Below, in pieces: positions 23,341 through 35,240 of a stretch of 64,000 nucleotides of DNA (position 1 is the stretch's first letter; every line of letters begins with the position of its first letter). Made by a program: the position numbers and the translations under genes. Below the pieces are notes generated by a model. The model saw only the letters and a list, made by a program, of their open reading frames with translations. It was not told the DNA's origin and did not search any database. The DNA comes from Epiperipatus broadwayi. Taxonomy: Eukaryota > Onychophora > Udeonychophora > Euonychophora > Peripatidae. The DNA lies in contig JAQFVV010012396.1 in the NCBI GenBank assembly GCA_028023455.1, forward strand, positions 23,535,292 to 23,599,291, given 5' to 3'.

Positions 23341-26040
23341 AAGCTATAGGAATAGTAGAGAAATTGTCTTAAAATAGCCTCTAATAAGCCCATCTCTTGA
23401 TTGGGATCTCTTTAAATACCTTTATAAATTTTATTAATAGTTAAACTATCTAAAAATCTATATTCTAAATATATGAATACGTTAATATTGTTATAAGATA
23501 CTGTCAAATCAAAAATATATTTAGATGATCAAATGCAAAGCATTTCTTCAGAATAATACTTTATCTGTATTTTTTTTTTTTTTAGATTTTTGAAAGGATT
23601 TGTTGTTTTCTTCATTTTCTTTTAAAACTAATTTATTCAAACATTAAAATTTTATCTAATAAATAAGATTGTTGATCAGAGACTTAATAAGATTGTTTCA
23701 TTATAGGACCAAAAAACTTAATATCATTCTGATTATTCTACCAAAATTCAAATTTATATTAATAGATATTTTACTTATTCACTTTTGGCATTCACTTTCA
23801 AATTTTTACATTTTGCAAATCTCTCAATTCATCATCATTAATAATTTTTAGCCATTTCTTTTTCAGAGTCCAACATTCACATCCATAATTGGTGAATACA
23901 GAATATTTTGATCTGTATATTTTTGGTCTGTGCTTTTAAATAAATAAATATTTTAAAATTCAAGAAGGTTTAATGCATCTGCAGAGCATTGTTTTTCATC
24001 TGAATAAAGTAAAAAAAAATACTTTTTTAGATAAATGGATTTCTTATACTTAACCCATTCTTTGGGTGCTCAAACATCACTTGATTTCCTGGACTTACAT
24101 CTGCTAGAATTAACAAACCACATAAACAATTAAACAAAAATATTACTAAAGCTTAGTAGAAAATTGAAAATAATACAAAATACAATGATATTAAACATTT
24201 ATTTATTTTCAAAGTGGTTATTACTATTTTTATTTATAACAAAATTAAATTTTATTTGTATTGAAGAAATTTTAATTAAATTATTATAAACACTTTAAAA
24301 ATCAAATTTTAAATATAACTTTTATACTTTAAAGAAAAGAATAAATAAGAAGAAAATTACAGAAGATAAAAAATGGGAATAAAAAGTGGCAAAAAATAAA
24401 TGAAAGAGTTTATAACAAGAGGAAGAAAACTACAATTCCAAACAAAACAATAGAAAAAAAAGAATTAGAACAGATAAAAAATTGGGAGAAAAAGTGAAAG
24501 AGAAGAAAAGAAATGAGAGAGTTTTTGAGAAGAATAAAAAACCACACAACTCTAATCAATTATTCTGCATATTTACATAATATTTTATAAAACATATCAC
24601 AATTAATAATCATAAATAAGAGATTTACTAAAAATAATCATTCAGTATAACAAAAAAAAGGTTTAAATGCTCTAAATATAATGAAACCATAATGTGTGCA
24701 AAAATAAATATTCATAAAAATGTCAATATTTAATCAAATAGAAATAGTCAAATTCAAATATATTTAACAACCTAGCACTGAAAGTTAAATTAATTACTAT
24801 TATTCCAAAAGTATTTTAATTTTTTTTTGTTTTTTTAATTTCAACAAATAAAAAGAGGAAAGTTTAAGGCATCAATAAATAGAAAGTTTACTTATGAAAA
24901 TCTTATTAATACATGATCATCATTATTTATAACATATTACCATTCTCTCTGCATGTCATCCATTGGATTGCATGATTTATCAGGGTTTGTGAATATATAC
25001 AGCATATATTTGGATGTTAATAGCGCAATAAATGTTAATAGCATAATTTTTGGAGTGAGTTTAGTAAGTAAACACAAATTAAATTTAAGTTAATAATTTA
25101 TTAACAATAAATGTATGCATATATATTTGCAATTATTACTAAGTATAATAAATATAATATAAAATAGTAATGACAATAAAAATGAGAATTACTAGAAATA
25201 TTTTAAATTTAAGGCTTTATGATAACTACATTGATAATATCTAAGCTAGTATAACATTTGAAAAGTTCAAAATATCACTCTTTTACTCTATGAATGTCAT
25301 GATTACATCATCCAGGATATGTAGTTTTTCTCCTTAGAAATGGTGATGTTAGATATGTATACAGTATATCTTGATAAATCTTATTCCACAATCCATTTCT
25401 TTCCTCACAACATAATTAAAGCAGACCATGGATGGTTTTAAAAAAACTTCAGTGTTAGTTTCTAGATCCACTTACATTACTCTTGTTGTTTTGACTGGTG
25501 TGGTTATTCATTTTCTAACAACACATAGTAGATAGACCTCTACTAGTTAATGTCATACTTGCTGTGGTAGATATTAGTATTACAAAATAATTTTAAACAT
25601 TAGCAATATATGGAGGTCCAAATTGCAGTGGAAAATTGTTTAACCAGTGGTTTCTATTTATGAGATCACTGCAACATTGTTTTTAGAGATAAGACTTAGA
25701 ATAAACTGGACTTCCTTAGTTATTTGTTTCTAACCTATTTATATACCAATTGTTTTTCACATTGATTGCTGAATTCAATGGATGTATATATATATAGTAA
25801 CGATATATAAATATGCCGTTATATTAATTTAAAAAAAAAACTAAGTTCGCAAATAAAAATAAATTTATTAAAAAACTAAAAGCTAAACGTGTATACGTAC
25901 AGATGCAAAACTTTAAAATTTTTTTTTTTTTAATAAATAAAAGTATTTGAACGTACTTTGTTATAAAAAAGTACAAGATTTAAAGATAAAATATTTTTGT
26001 AAATCGAAATGATTGTTTTATAAATTAATTGAAAAGAAAA
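23341..26040. other. AT-rich intergenic region
   Basis: No convincing gene. The plus strand is strongly purine-rich at about 24320-24540. A 60-codon frame at 23669-23851 has no family resemblance. The sequence becomes more complex and higher in GC just before the promoter at 26.05 kb. Confidence 0.45.
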
Positions 26041-26081
26041 CTGGCCCTGGGCTCTTATATACTGTAATTAAAAAGTCAGAG

Positions 26082-26210
26082 GATAAGATAGATAAGAGAA
26101 TAAAAAGAATTAGCTTGACCAATGGAAGCACCAAGTCTCAGCCTGGACCCTAATGAAAATGATGGATTAGTGACGTTTTGTTGGTTGAATCTGTGTGGAT
26201 ACTATAAAAA
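26082..26210 (+). promoter_or_regulatory. Candidate RNA polymerase II promoter with CCAAT and TATA boxes
   Basis: In order on the plus strand are two GATAAG sites (26082 and 26091), CCAATGG at 26119, a TGACG half-CRE at 26171, and TATAAAAA at 26203-26210. The expected start of transcription is about 25-35 bp after the TATA box, near 26230-26240. The block is noticeably richer in GC than its surroundings and is followed by a plausible first exon, so the elements support each other. The TATA assignment is fairly secure; the GATA and CRE sites are motif matches only. Confidence 0.65.
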
Positions 26211-26301
26211 GAGAAATATTGTGTTCCAGACAGGTCCAGCTTGATTGTTTTTGAGAGTTGTGATAGGACGCACATATCACACTCTCTATTTAAAAAAAAA
26301 A

Positions 26302-26327
26302 ATGAAATGACTGTGATTCCGAAATGA
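26302..26327 (+). promoter_or_regulatory. Two upstream ORFs in the 5' UTR, the second overlapping the start codon
   Basis: The first ATG at 26302 makes a two-codon ORF (ATG AAA TGA). The second at 26307 makes a six-codon ORF whose stop TGA at 26325-26327 overlaps the main ATG at 26324 as ATGA. An in-frame stop at 26303-26305 lies upstream of the main ATG, so the main ATG is the first one in its frame. This arrangement could restrain translation or allow stop-and-restart on the main ORF. Confidence 0.55.
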
Positions 26328-26416
26328 AACCAGCTAAGATCGCCTCCATAACATCAAACCGGTCTTCCAATGGGGACATCATGGAAATCAGCACCAAGAA
26401 CCATGACTCTTCTTCT
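26324..26416 (+). CDS. First coding exon of an unidentified gene (31 codons)
   Basis: The exon begins with ATG at 26324 and encodes MKPAKIASITSN, then a serine/asparagine-rich stretch, ending DSSS. It stops at a strong splice donor (TCT then GTAAGC at 26417) in phase 0. The exon lies about 90 bp after the expected transcription start, behind a CCAAT/TATA promoter, and has higher GC than its surroundings. The peptide is hydrophilic with a basic start and no signal peptide or membrane segment. I do not recognise the family, and the short low-complexity N terminus gives no functional hint. The gene runs to the right on the plus strand, and most of it probably lies outside this window or in small exons I cannot see. 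The alternative is that the ORF is fortuitous, which I consider less likely given the matching promoter and donor. Confidence 0.6.
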
Positions 26417-27801
26417 GTAAGCTATTGAACTGAACAATTTCAAAATTTAAAAATAATTGAGAACTTTTGTTCAAACTTTTAAGATTCAGCTAATCTAAAT
26501 TTAAAAATGAACTCTTATCTGATTTTCAAATTGACAATTAATGTTTAAATTATATATATCTGACTTATGTTTCAAATTAATTATAAATGTTTAATTTTTA
26601 CATATTTGCTTGCTAAAAAAAAAATCATTTCCATTTTATTATTTTTTTATTTGTATTAAAATTTATTGTTTGAATTTAAATGCATAAATTTAATTTGGGT
26701 ATGGACATTGCATGGATTTATTAGTGGTTGATTATGTTGTGGTTTTCATATTCAATTAGAATATATAAGTCATTGATGTCAATGCGGCATCTTATGATGA
26801 ATGCCATTGGGTTTCTTGTATTCCCTCTGCAATTGACGTTATCAATGAATTTGTATTTTGATCTGTTATGTTTATTTTGAAATGTTTTTAATCATGGAAT
26901 CTATGCAGCCGATCTATATTCAACATTATAAAACAAATGTTATAAAATTCATCTGTGCGAATTTAAATAAATGTTAAATTTAAGTTGGACATGAATGGCT
27001 ATATAGATTTGTAAAGTTATATTAATTAATTAGGTGAGGGTAATATTAGGTTATTTGTTTCGTAGTTAAATTGGGTCAATGGATTGGATATATTGGTGTA
27101 ATTAGTAGATGTAGTATGAGTTTGCTACAGGCAGAATCGCTGTATACACCGCACAAACCCTTTTGCCTATGGATGGGATTGTAAGTTGGCAAAAAGAACC
27201 GCAGTCCATTCCTATGGAGTTTTTTGTTTATTGTTCTACTCACCAACAGGTGTAGCATTCCTGTTTGGTTGAGAGTCAATGTCTTCTCTAACTATACTGT
27301 TCAGATGTACATTCCTGACAGTATAGTATATTTAGTGCTGTTGTATTTTCATGCTACATTGAATACATTTATGTATCAGATGGATTGATGCCAGTTTGAC
27401 TGCGAACTTTTGGCCTAAGGTTAAATAAAGGATAGAATATTTTCTTTTCAAATGCAGATCTATGTAGTCTATTCATACTCGATGATCTTAATAAAAATAT
27501 TAAATTCATTCATACTCAACAATTTTAAAATAATAATTTAAATTAAAAATTAATATTAAAATCTAAATAATAAATGTTATTCCTCAAATTTAAAATGATT
27601 ATATATGTGCGTAAATAAATATTGTTTGTGTATTAATTACTGGCAGTGGCTTTTATTTTTTTATATTTAAGATATAAATTAAAGATATAGATTATCATCT
27701 CTGCATCTCCACTGAGCTAGTGACAATGGGCTAACAGTCTAAATATAAATTAAAGTGGAATTTTAACAAAGCATATCTGCCTACTTTATAAATTTTTCTA
27801 G
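26417..27801 (+). other. Proposed intron 1 (GT-AG, 1385 bp)
   Basis: It begins GTAAGC and ends TTTTTCTAG. It contains no other recognised element, and the minus-strand frame at 27076-27279 has no family resemblance. The assignment depends on the proposed exon 2. Confidence 0.35.
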
Positions 27802-27841
27802 GTTCAAATGCCTAGATGGCGCCCTTGTAGTGCAGATTATG
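27802..27841 (+). CDS. Possible 40-bp second exon of the same gene
   Basis: A pyrimidine-rich acceptor ending TTTTTCTAG precedes 40 bp that stay open in the frame delivered by exon 1. They read VQMPRWRPCSADY plus one base and are followed by a good donor, GTAAGA. The local GC is raised. A caution is that the start of the block, TCTAGG-TTCAAATG-CCTAGA, also folds as a tRNA T-arm-like hairpin. A SINE relic is therefore an alternative explanation. Confidence 0.35.
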
Positions 27842-29589
27842 GTAAGATTCGATCTTCACTTTTTTTTGGATCGTTATAATATATATATATTCTATCAAAA
27901 CAATATCACATAACAGTTTATTTACAGTTACAAAGCTACACAGTTAATGACAAAAAATATAGATTGACTCATCAATGTATAAATTGCTGTTTGAATGTGT
28001 GAGTATTAGATATAGTACATGTGTCTGTTACTTAAGTAGCTAATTTTAAAAAAAGTAAAAATGTCTAACTATACATTTTAATCACATTATTAAGAAAATA
28101 TAATTTGTAAAAGTTAAAACAATAATATTATAAATCATATTATGTAAAGTTGGAAGGAAAATTTGCTTTTACCAACAAGAAAATAAATTTAATTTTTGTG
28201 GTTAGTATTTGGTAATTCTTTCACATTTGCCCATTAGTGTGAAAACAATTCATCATTTATATTTTGCCATTATAGAAATTAAATGATAAAAAAAGTTTTG
28301 TTAAGCCCTATTTGTTAAAATAACATAATTATTTATTCTATTATATTGTTGGCATCCAGCATGTTAGGGAAATTCATTTATTTGCTTTATTGATTTACAT
28401 TTATATTATTACAATTTGTTGTCCAACATTATAAGAAATTTAATAAGATTTTTATTCATTCATTTATTTAATTTTTCTTTTATACTATTGTAATATATAG
28501 TATATGTATAAATAAATATATTTTAGTAACCCACAATTTTCAATAATTTATTCAGATTAAATTTTATTTTATCTCTGATAAAATAAACCTGCGGATAAAG
28601 CAAGTTGAACATATGTTAACAAATAAAATATTATAAGGAATTATTAATAAAAACATTGGAACCAATGATTATTTGTTTTCTATTTTGTTTTTAAACTTTT
28701 TTATTCTCAATTGCTAAATGAGCAAATGTAATCATTCTTCCATTATCCTGTTTCCATTAAGATTTATTAACTTTAATTTTTTAAATGATTGTTCATCTAT
28801 GCAACAAAATAAAAATTAATTCATTAATTACTAATAAAATGATTATTATCTCTTCTAAAAGATTCCATATATGACTGTTTTAATAAAATTAATTATGTCA
28901 GATTTTTAATTTTTTACTTCAATTTAAAATAATTTTTCATAAAATGCTACTGCACTTACATTGTTTGGATGTAACTTTTTTTATAATGTAATAATTATTC
29001 ATACAAATGTTTAACTGTACATTGCAAGAGAATGTTACTCTCAACTTTCTATCTGTGTTCTTGTTTTTATTATATATTCAAACGAAGATATATTTATAAG
29101 AATTCCACTCACTTGTAATAAAAGCATGCTGTTTTCTGGCATAAGTAGTGTTTTTCCTAACTACATGGATATAGTATGTTTATCTCTAATAAAATAAATC
29201 TAAATATAATGCAAGTTTAATATAAAATAACAATGATATGAAATGATTAATCAAAATGTTCTCAATATGATAAACTTTCAATCAAACAATAAGTAAATGT
29301 GAAGATGCTGCACAAAGTAGCTTTTATGTTTGACTTTTTAATATCTGAATGTGGGAGATAAAAGATAATGGTTAACAATTAGAATAGATTAAAGAATCCT
29401 AATTTCTAGAAAAAAATGTGATATTATTTAAAGTCTTTAAATATTCTGTTTGGAAATAATGTAAAGGTAATAAAGATATAAATCTTAATTTGTAATAAAA
29501 TATTACACACAAACTACACAAATTTGTTAAAACTGGTAGTTGGTTAAAAGCGACAATTAATAATATTGTAATTTCATTTGTTATTATAA
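27842..29589. other. AT-rich, intronic or intergenic
   Basis: No further exon of the 26.3-kb gene was recognised here. Confidence 0.4.
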
Positions 29590-30285
29590 TACATTAAAGA
29601 TCAGCCTTTCCAAGCTGTTGTGCATGCACTTTTTACGAGTGTTAATAATAAATGAATACTTTCATTCCCAACACAAGATATAATATTTATGAAAGAATAA
29701 AATGAATCCACTTATTCTTTCCAACTCAAATGCTTATATATGGGCAAAACTTAAGCACTGGAAATGAAAGCGTGAGAATAGACCACTCACATTAAATTAC
29801 TGTTTACGATGTCTGAATGAATGACGTCGACATATTCATTTATTATTAACACTCGTAAAAAGTGCATGCACAATAGCTTGGAAAGGCTGATCTTTAATGT
29901 ATTACAATTTATAAACATAGTGCTATAAAATAAATGCTTATTTACATATGTTTAAGTTTCATTTGAGAGTGACGTTTAGAAAATTCTAGATAATTTTGTC
30001 AACGTCATTCATTCAGACATCGTAAACAGTAATTTAAAATGAATGGTCTATCCTCACACTTTCATTTCCAGTACTTAAGATTTGCCCATATATAAGCATT
30101 TGGGTTGGAAAGAATAAGTGGATTCATTTTATTCTTTCATAAATACTATATCTTGTGTTGGGAATGAAAGTATTCATTTATTATTAACACTCGTAAAAAG
30201 TGCATGCACAATAGCTTGGAAAGGCTGATCTTTAATGTATTACAATTTATAAACATAGTGCTATAAAATAAATGCTTATTTGTTA
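29590..30285. mobile_element. M2 cluster, copy 3 (one plus-strand and two minus-strand units)
   Basis: AAAGATCAGCCTTTCCAAGC begins a partial plus-strand unit at about 29597. The orientation flips at the GACGTC near 29826, and the reverse terminus GCTTGGAAAGGCTGATCTTT occurs at about 29877 and again at about 30214. The spacing of 337 bp equals the unit length in the 10.9-kb cluster. The two minus-strand units are almost identical over their shared last 100 bp. No coding sequence. Confidence 0.85.
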
Positions 30286-30799
30286 TTATAGTAAATTTAT
30301 ATTTTGGTGGAGTCTGATCACTGATTTGCAGTGAATTGGTTTTTTTTTTGTTTATACAATTTTTGCTGCATAGTAAATTACTAAATTTATAATATTTATA
30401 TAATATGAATAAGCTACTGTGTCTGCAACTGTTTTAGTGGTGTTTGTTTATTTGCTATGTTATGAAAGCTTCAATTACTATGTTGTAATTTGGTGATGAT
30501 TTCCTGAACTGACAATGATTATTCTGAACTTTTTTCTCTTATTCAAATGCAGGAAAGTAAAAAGATTTATTTTACATATGATTATTTGAAAATATTGTTT
30601 GTTGCTATAATTGTAATAACAAAGATGGCTGCTTATAAAACTGATTAGTCAAAATAATTTTAATCTTTAATTTTTTGTTCTGTAATTAAATAAAATAAGT
30701 TTATAGAAAAGTATACTACTGAAGTCATATTTACTGTTAAAATTTAGTAATGCCTTGTTAAATATTATACATGTATAAAGTTTTTCTAATAGGATTTCA
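30286..30799. other. AT-rich intergenic region
   Basis: No feature recognised. Confidence 0.4.
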
Positions 30800-31178
30800 T
30801 ACACTCTCCATACAGTAGTGCCACTCACTGCAAGCCAGAGTAATCAATGGATGCAGGAAGATTTTGTGGATAAAATCTCTATGTAGTGCCTACATATCCA
30901 ATATTTCCAGACTAGTTTCTAGCTTGTGGCTTTTATTGGTGAGGAGCCTTGAATCTGAGAGCACTGCACCTAGCTCCTCCTCACCAATGAAAGCCACAAC
31001 CTAGAAACTAGTCTGGGGATATTGGATAAGTAGGAACTAGATAGGGATTTTATGCACAAAATCTTCCTGCATCCATTGATTACTCTGGCTTGCAATGTGT
31101 GGCACTACTGTATGGAGAGTTTTGCCTCTGTGTAAACAACTTGTGCAAGGATAAACAATCGTAATCATGTGATGTTTA
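30800..31178. mobile_element. M1 element, copy 3 (palindrome with mutated hammerheads)
   Basis: The arms run from ACTCTCCATACAGTAGTGCC to GGCACTACTGTATGGAGAGT. The right outer terminus, AATCATGTGATG, is present at 31163-31174. The left arm carries a decayed hammerhead at 30896-30954 (minus) and the right arm carries one at 30973-31027 (plus). In both arms the core is changed in the same way: CCAATAA on the left and CCAATGA on the right in place of CTGATGA. The GAAACTAGTC segment is kept in both. The shared change suggests one arm was copied from the other after the mutation. Confidence 0.85.
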
Positions 31179-32019
31179 GTGGTTTAAGTATTATATTTAT
31201 TTGTTAATAAATTAAACAATCAGTTTTGATTTAAATTTAGTTGGTGTATTAGAAAACATGTAATAGAGTAAAAATATATATTGTTCTCCAAGAAAAATAA
31301 GAAATATATTAAATTATTTATCATCAAAACAGAAAGGTTTCTTGTTTTTGTTTTTAATAATATAAAGATAGTTTTATGTTAAATATTTAGATAAAAAAAA
31401 AAAAGATTAAATTTAGAAAATAGTGTTATTTCATAAAAATAGTCATTTGCTTCTAAGAACTAATCTTAGTAAACTACTTTTAAATTTAACAAGGTAAAGT
31501 AAAATTAATGGACGTTATTTAGATCTAGAAAAGAAAGTTAGCACTTTTTTCGTCCTCTTATTTCTATTCCTAAAGAAAAAAGAAAAAAAAGATCTGTTTT
31601 TAAAATACCTGACATTTTATATGGTTATAAAAAAAGCTATAGGTGGTGGAATTCCCGAATATCCCAATTCACTCATTAATCTTCTAAATTTCACTTTAAC
31701 TACTCTTTTTTTTTTAAAGAAATAAAGACATCTGATTTGTAATTTCTTTTTACTTAAAGAAAAAAAAGACATTAGAATATTTACTGACTTGAAAAAAAAA
31801 TGTTTTAGATTTAAAAAGGTAAAACATTTAAAGGTGATTTGGTTTTGACAAATTTTGTACTAGAAACTACTTTAAGGTTTATTGCTTTTCTTTATTCTTA
31901 TATAGCAATAGTATGTATATTAAATATTTTAAATAAAAATTCAGGTTTTTAATTTTTTATAAAATGATTATATAGTATAGAACTACCTTTCTTTTTTTAA
32001 AAAAGCATGATATTTTTAT
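31179..32019. other. AT-rich intergenic region
   Basis: T- and A-rich homopolymers are frequent at 31390-31800. A minus-strand 67-codon frame starting at 32160 overlaps the M5 repeat and is not a gene. Confidence 0.4.
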
Positions 32020-32545
32020 AAGTATAGGGAATTTGAACAAGCATCCTTCAATTATCCACACTATCTCATACAACTTGGCCACACACATGTAGAAAAGATA
32101 AATAATCACAAATATACCAGCACTCTTCACTTGGTCCAGATTATTATCTCCTACACGCATATATAATCAGTGTTCAGTTTATATTAAGATAGCAAATCTT
32201 CATACTTTAATGGGCAGGCTTCAATCTACTCCAACATCAACTTTTCAGCTATCCATATCATTGAAAATCTGATATGGATGGCTGAAAAGTTGGAGGTTGG
32301 AGTAGATTGAAGCCTGCCCATTAAAGTATGAAGATTTGCTATCTATATTACCTGAGCACTCATTATATATAGGTGTGGAAGATGATAATCTAAACAAATT
32401 GATGAGTGATGGTTTAGCATGAAATACATATATTGGTGATTATTTATCTTTTTCTACATGTGTGGGGTCATGTGTATCAGTTGTATGAGATAGTGTGGAT
32501 AGTTGAAGGGTGATTGAAAATCTGAGTTCAAATCCCTATACTTAC
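32020..32545. mobile_element. M5 palindrome: paired tRNA-like SINE copies
   Basis: The arms pair from TAAGTATAGGGAATTTGAAC (32020) to the CCCTATACTTAC block (32545) around a centre at about 32270. The inner 80 bp of each arm are nearly identical. The rightward arm has GTGTATCAGTTGTATGAGAT and, about 40 bp later, GAGTTCAAATCCC, a good RNA polymerase III B box. The order suggests a tRNA-derived SINE duplicated head to head. A diverged copy lies at 18.9 kb and a fragment at 8.35 kb. Confidence 0.7.
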
Positions 32546-33040
32546 AATTCAGCTCCAGGTTTGTGAAGAGTGCCTGGTTTTCAAATATTTAGATATCCCT
32601 ATAAATATAAATCTTTTCTTTCTTTCTATTATTAAATTATATATTATGGTTTTATAATTCATAACTTTTTCTACAGATATAATTATAAGAAATATACTAA
32701 GATTTTTAAATGAGGTTGATACTTAGCCTGAAGAAATTCAGTTTGATATGCTTTATTTTTGTTTGCTGTTAGCAGTGTTTTTTAGAATTCTTACTAAAGT
32801 ATGCAATGCCACAGGGTACAGGTTATTGCACATTATTTTTCATGCAAATTTGGGTGAAGATTTTCTGAATATGGTGAAATTAAAATAACTTAAGATAGAA
32901 TATTTCTTAGGCAATCATTTATCAATAATTATTGAGATGATAATTTAGTTGTTTATGTTCAAGTTGATTTATTTAAATTTTTTTAATTGCATACAATTTC
33001 TGGGTTTAACTACTTATTTAACTTTATATATTATTTATGC
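32546..33040. other. AT-rich intergenic region
   Basis: No feature recognised. Confidence 0.4.
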
Positions 33041-33195
33041 CAATCATCATTATCATCATTATCAACCATTATCAATCCACTGCAGGTTGAAGGTCTCTCC
33101 AAGTTTAATCCATCTTCTCCTATTTTTAGCTTCTCTTCTCCACATCACCCCTGCACACTTTTTTATTTTATCCATCCATTTCATATGTGGTCTCT
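33041..33195 (-). mobile_element. 3' end fragment of a non-LTR retrotransposon (LINE D)
   Basis: On the minus strand 33193-33062 reads without interruption as RPHMKWMDKIKKCAG, VMWRREAKNRRRWIKLGE and TFNLQWIDNG, then TGA. This matches the C-terminal tail found in many animal endonuclease-RT proteins, which has an R-RW-DD...W...A.DR..W..L.E.F..QW pattern. It is followed by a (TGATGA)-type 3' tail at about 33041-33061. The fragment is about 150 bp, so it is an extreme 5' truncation. Two plus-strand frames over the same bases are shadows. Confidence 0.75.
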
Positions 33196-34213
33196 ATCTA
33201 AAGTAAGTTAAATTTAATATTTAAAAATGTGTATACAATTCTTTTATTTGAAATCAAGCATCGCATGTAAGTAATAAATAAATACAAATTTCTTTCCCCC
33301 TTTTTTTGTTGTTTTGTATTTGGACTTGTATTGAAAATAAGAAATAATATGACTTTATATGATAATTCAAAAGAAAACGATTTCGTGGTAAGCCTATTTT
33401 GAAATTTTCAGTGGATCCTTCTTCCATTAAAAGTAATGTTTTTTTAAAACATTATTTTTTCATCTCCAAGTGCAGCATTTTTATTCATATCTTTCCTCCT
33501 ACAATTTTAATGTTTTTTCCCCTATTATTTGGATATAACTTTGATAGTTTAATAAACATAAGTAATTCTAATAAGAACATTTTTAAATATTTTATAATTA
33601 CTATTTTGTTTTTATGAAATGACAGGTCGACTTTAATTCACAACATTTTTTAGAACTAAATCAATCACTTTCAATTTCTTACAGAATTTTTAGAACTAAA
33701 TCAATCACTTTCAATTTCTAACAGAATAGAAGCACTTCAAAGATTCTTTTAGGCTTATAAAAATAGCTTTGTCTATATGCAGCTGTGGTAAAAGCATCAT
33801 ATAAAAAACTTTTGGTGACATACGCACACAAACACACACATATAATTAGCTTCTATTTAATTAAAACTATTCATTAATAATTATTTTGTAATTTTGTTTT
33901 ATATAAATAAATATTAAAAGTAAACTATTAACCAGAATAACTCTGTTTTGTAGTAGATATATGTCTCCCTCTCTCTCAATCTCTAATTATACCTTCATTT
34001 ATGTGTGTCATTAAACAGAATGTGCGGGAACACTATCATCTTGCAAACAAAAGAAGGAACAGAATAATGTGTGTGTGTTTATAGGACAGACTCTTTAATG
34101 TAATTGCCTTTTAATGTAGTTATTATGTTAATATATATAAATAATTTTTTAACAAAGAAATTTTTTTCAGTATTTTTATTTTTTTAGAAAATGTTCTTGC
34201 TACCAGAGTAAAT
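33196..34213. other. AT-rich intergenic region with one 40-bp tandem duplication
   Basis: Positions 33646-33727 contain two nearly identical 40-bp units (AGAACTAAATCAATCACTTT...). A plus-strand 72-codon frame at 33399-33617 has no family resemblance. Otherwise nothing was recognised. Confidence 0.5.
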
Positions 34214-34273
34214 AACAAAACAAAATTTCTCAAAATCAGGTAGCAGATATTCCAAAGTAGTGGACAGAAGAAT

Positions 34274-34483
34274 ATGACTCAGTTAATAATGGAACTTGAG
34301 TGTTGCTGTGTTTTATGTTACATAACAGCAGTATGCAGAACATCATCAATGAAAGGGCATTTTAAAACAATCCATGGATTTGTTCTTCACAAAATTAAAG
34401 AACAAAAAGAAATTATTGCACCAGAGATTAAAAATAGTAATGCTGAGTCAAAATTGCTAATTTATATATATATATATATATAG
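34274..34483 (+). pseudogene. hAT transposase N-terminal BED zinc finger
   Basis: The open frame includes CCVLCYITAV..., then MKGHFKTIHGFV, which gives a CX2C...HX4H arrangement typical of BED fingers in hAT transposases. BED fingers bind the element ends. After about 60 codons the frame enters an (AT)n run that is not part of the protein. It is a relic of the element at 34.2-37.0 kb. Confidence 0.7.
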
Positions 34484-35240
34484 TCAGTCAAAATGAACTG
34501 CTGCTACTTTTATTGCCTCAAATGTAATTGTCAGGTATGGAGACATGACTAACTTTTGGCAATAGTAAATATTAAAAAAACATAGGTAAACATACATCAC
34601 TTTGTTTTAAAGGTATTGAAAAGAAAGATGAAAATATTCAAAAAATAAACAATATGTCTTTGGCTAGAAATCCAGTAAAAGATACAATCTTAGAAATAGC
34701 TAAACGGTAACCCATTAGAAAAAAATAAAGATAAGAACTTAAATTTTATTGTTTTTACCTTGATGAGACTATTGCCTTAAATATATTAGATAATCTAACT
34801 ATTTTCATTATTGTGTTAAGAACAATACCAAAAAAGAACATTAATCAGTTCATCATAGTTAGAAACAACAATATCTGCAAGCAGTCATAAATGCATTTTC
34901 TGAAAAAAAAAGTTTTTCCAAAATTACATCAGTAAACACACTATTTATGTATTAGTCTTGCAGCATAGAAGAGATGGTACATCTTTTCACATGTGTGATA
35001 AATATCTAAACTTGTGATGCCATCATATAAATTCTGTAATCTCATCTGATATCATCCGATAATGTGATAAATTTACACTTTCATTTATTGTCCAGATTTC
35101 ATTTGAACAAGTTCTTATTAAGATATTTTTAACTTCAGTGCTGATTTATGTTTCCCAATTTTCTGATTAATACTACAATTATTTTCCTTATTTTTGAAAC
35201 AGTACAAAATAATGACAGCAATGCCATTATAATGTTTGAA

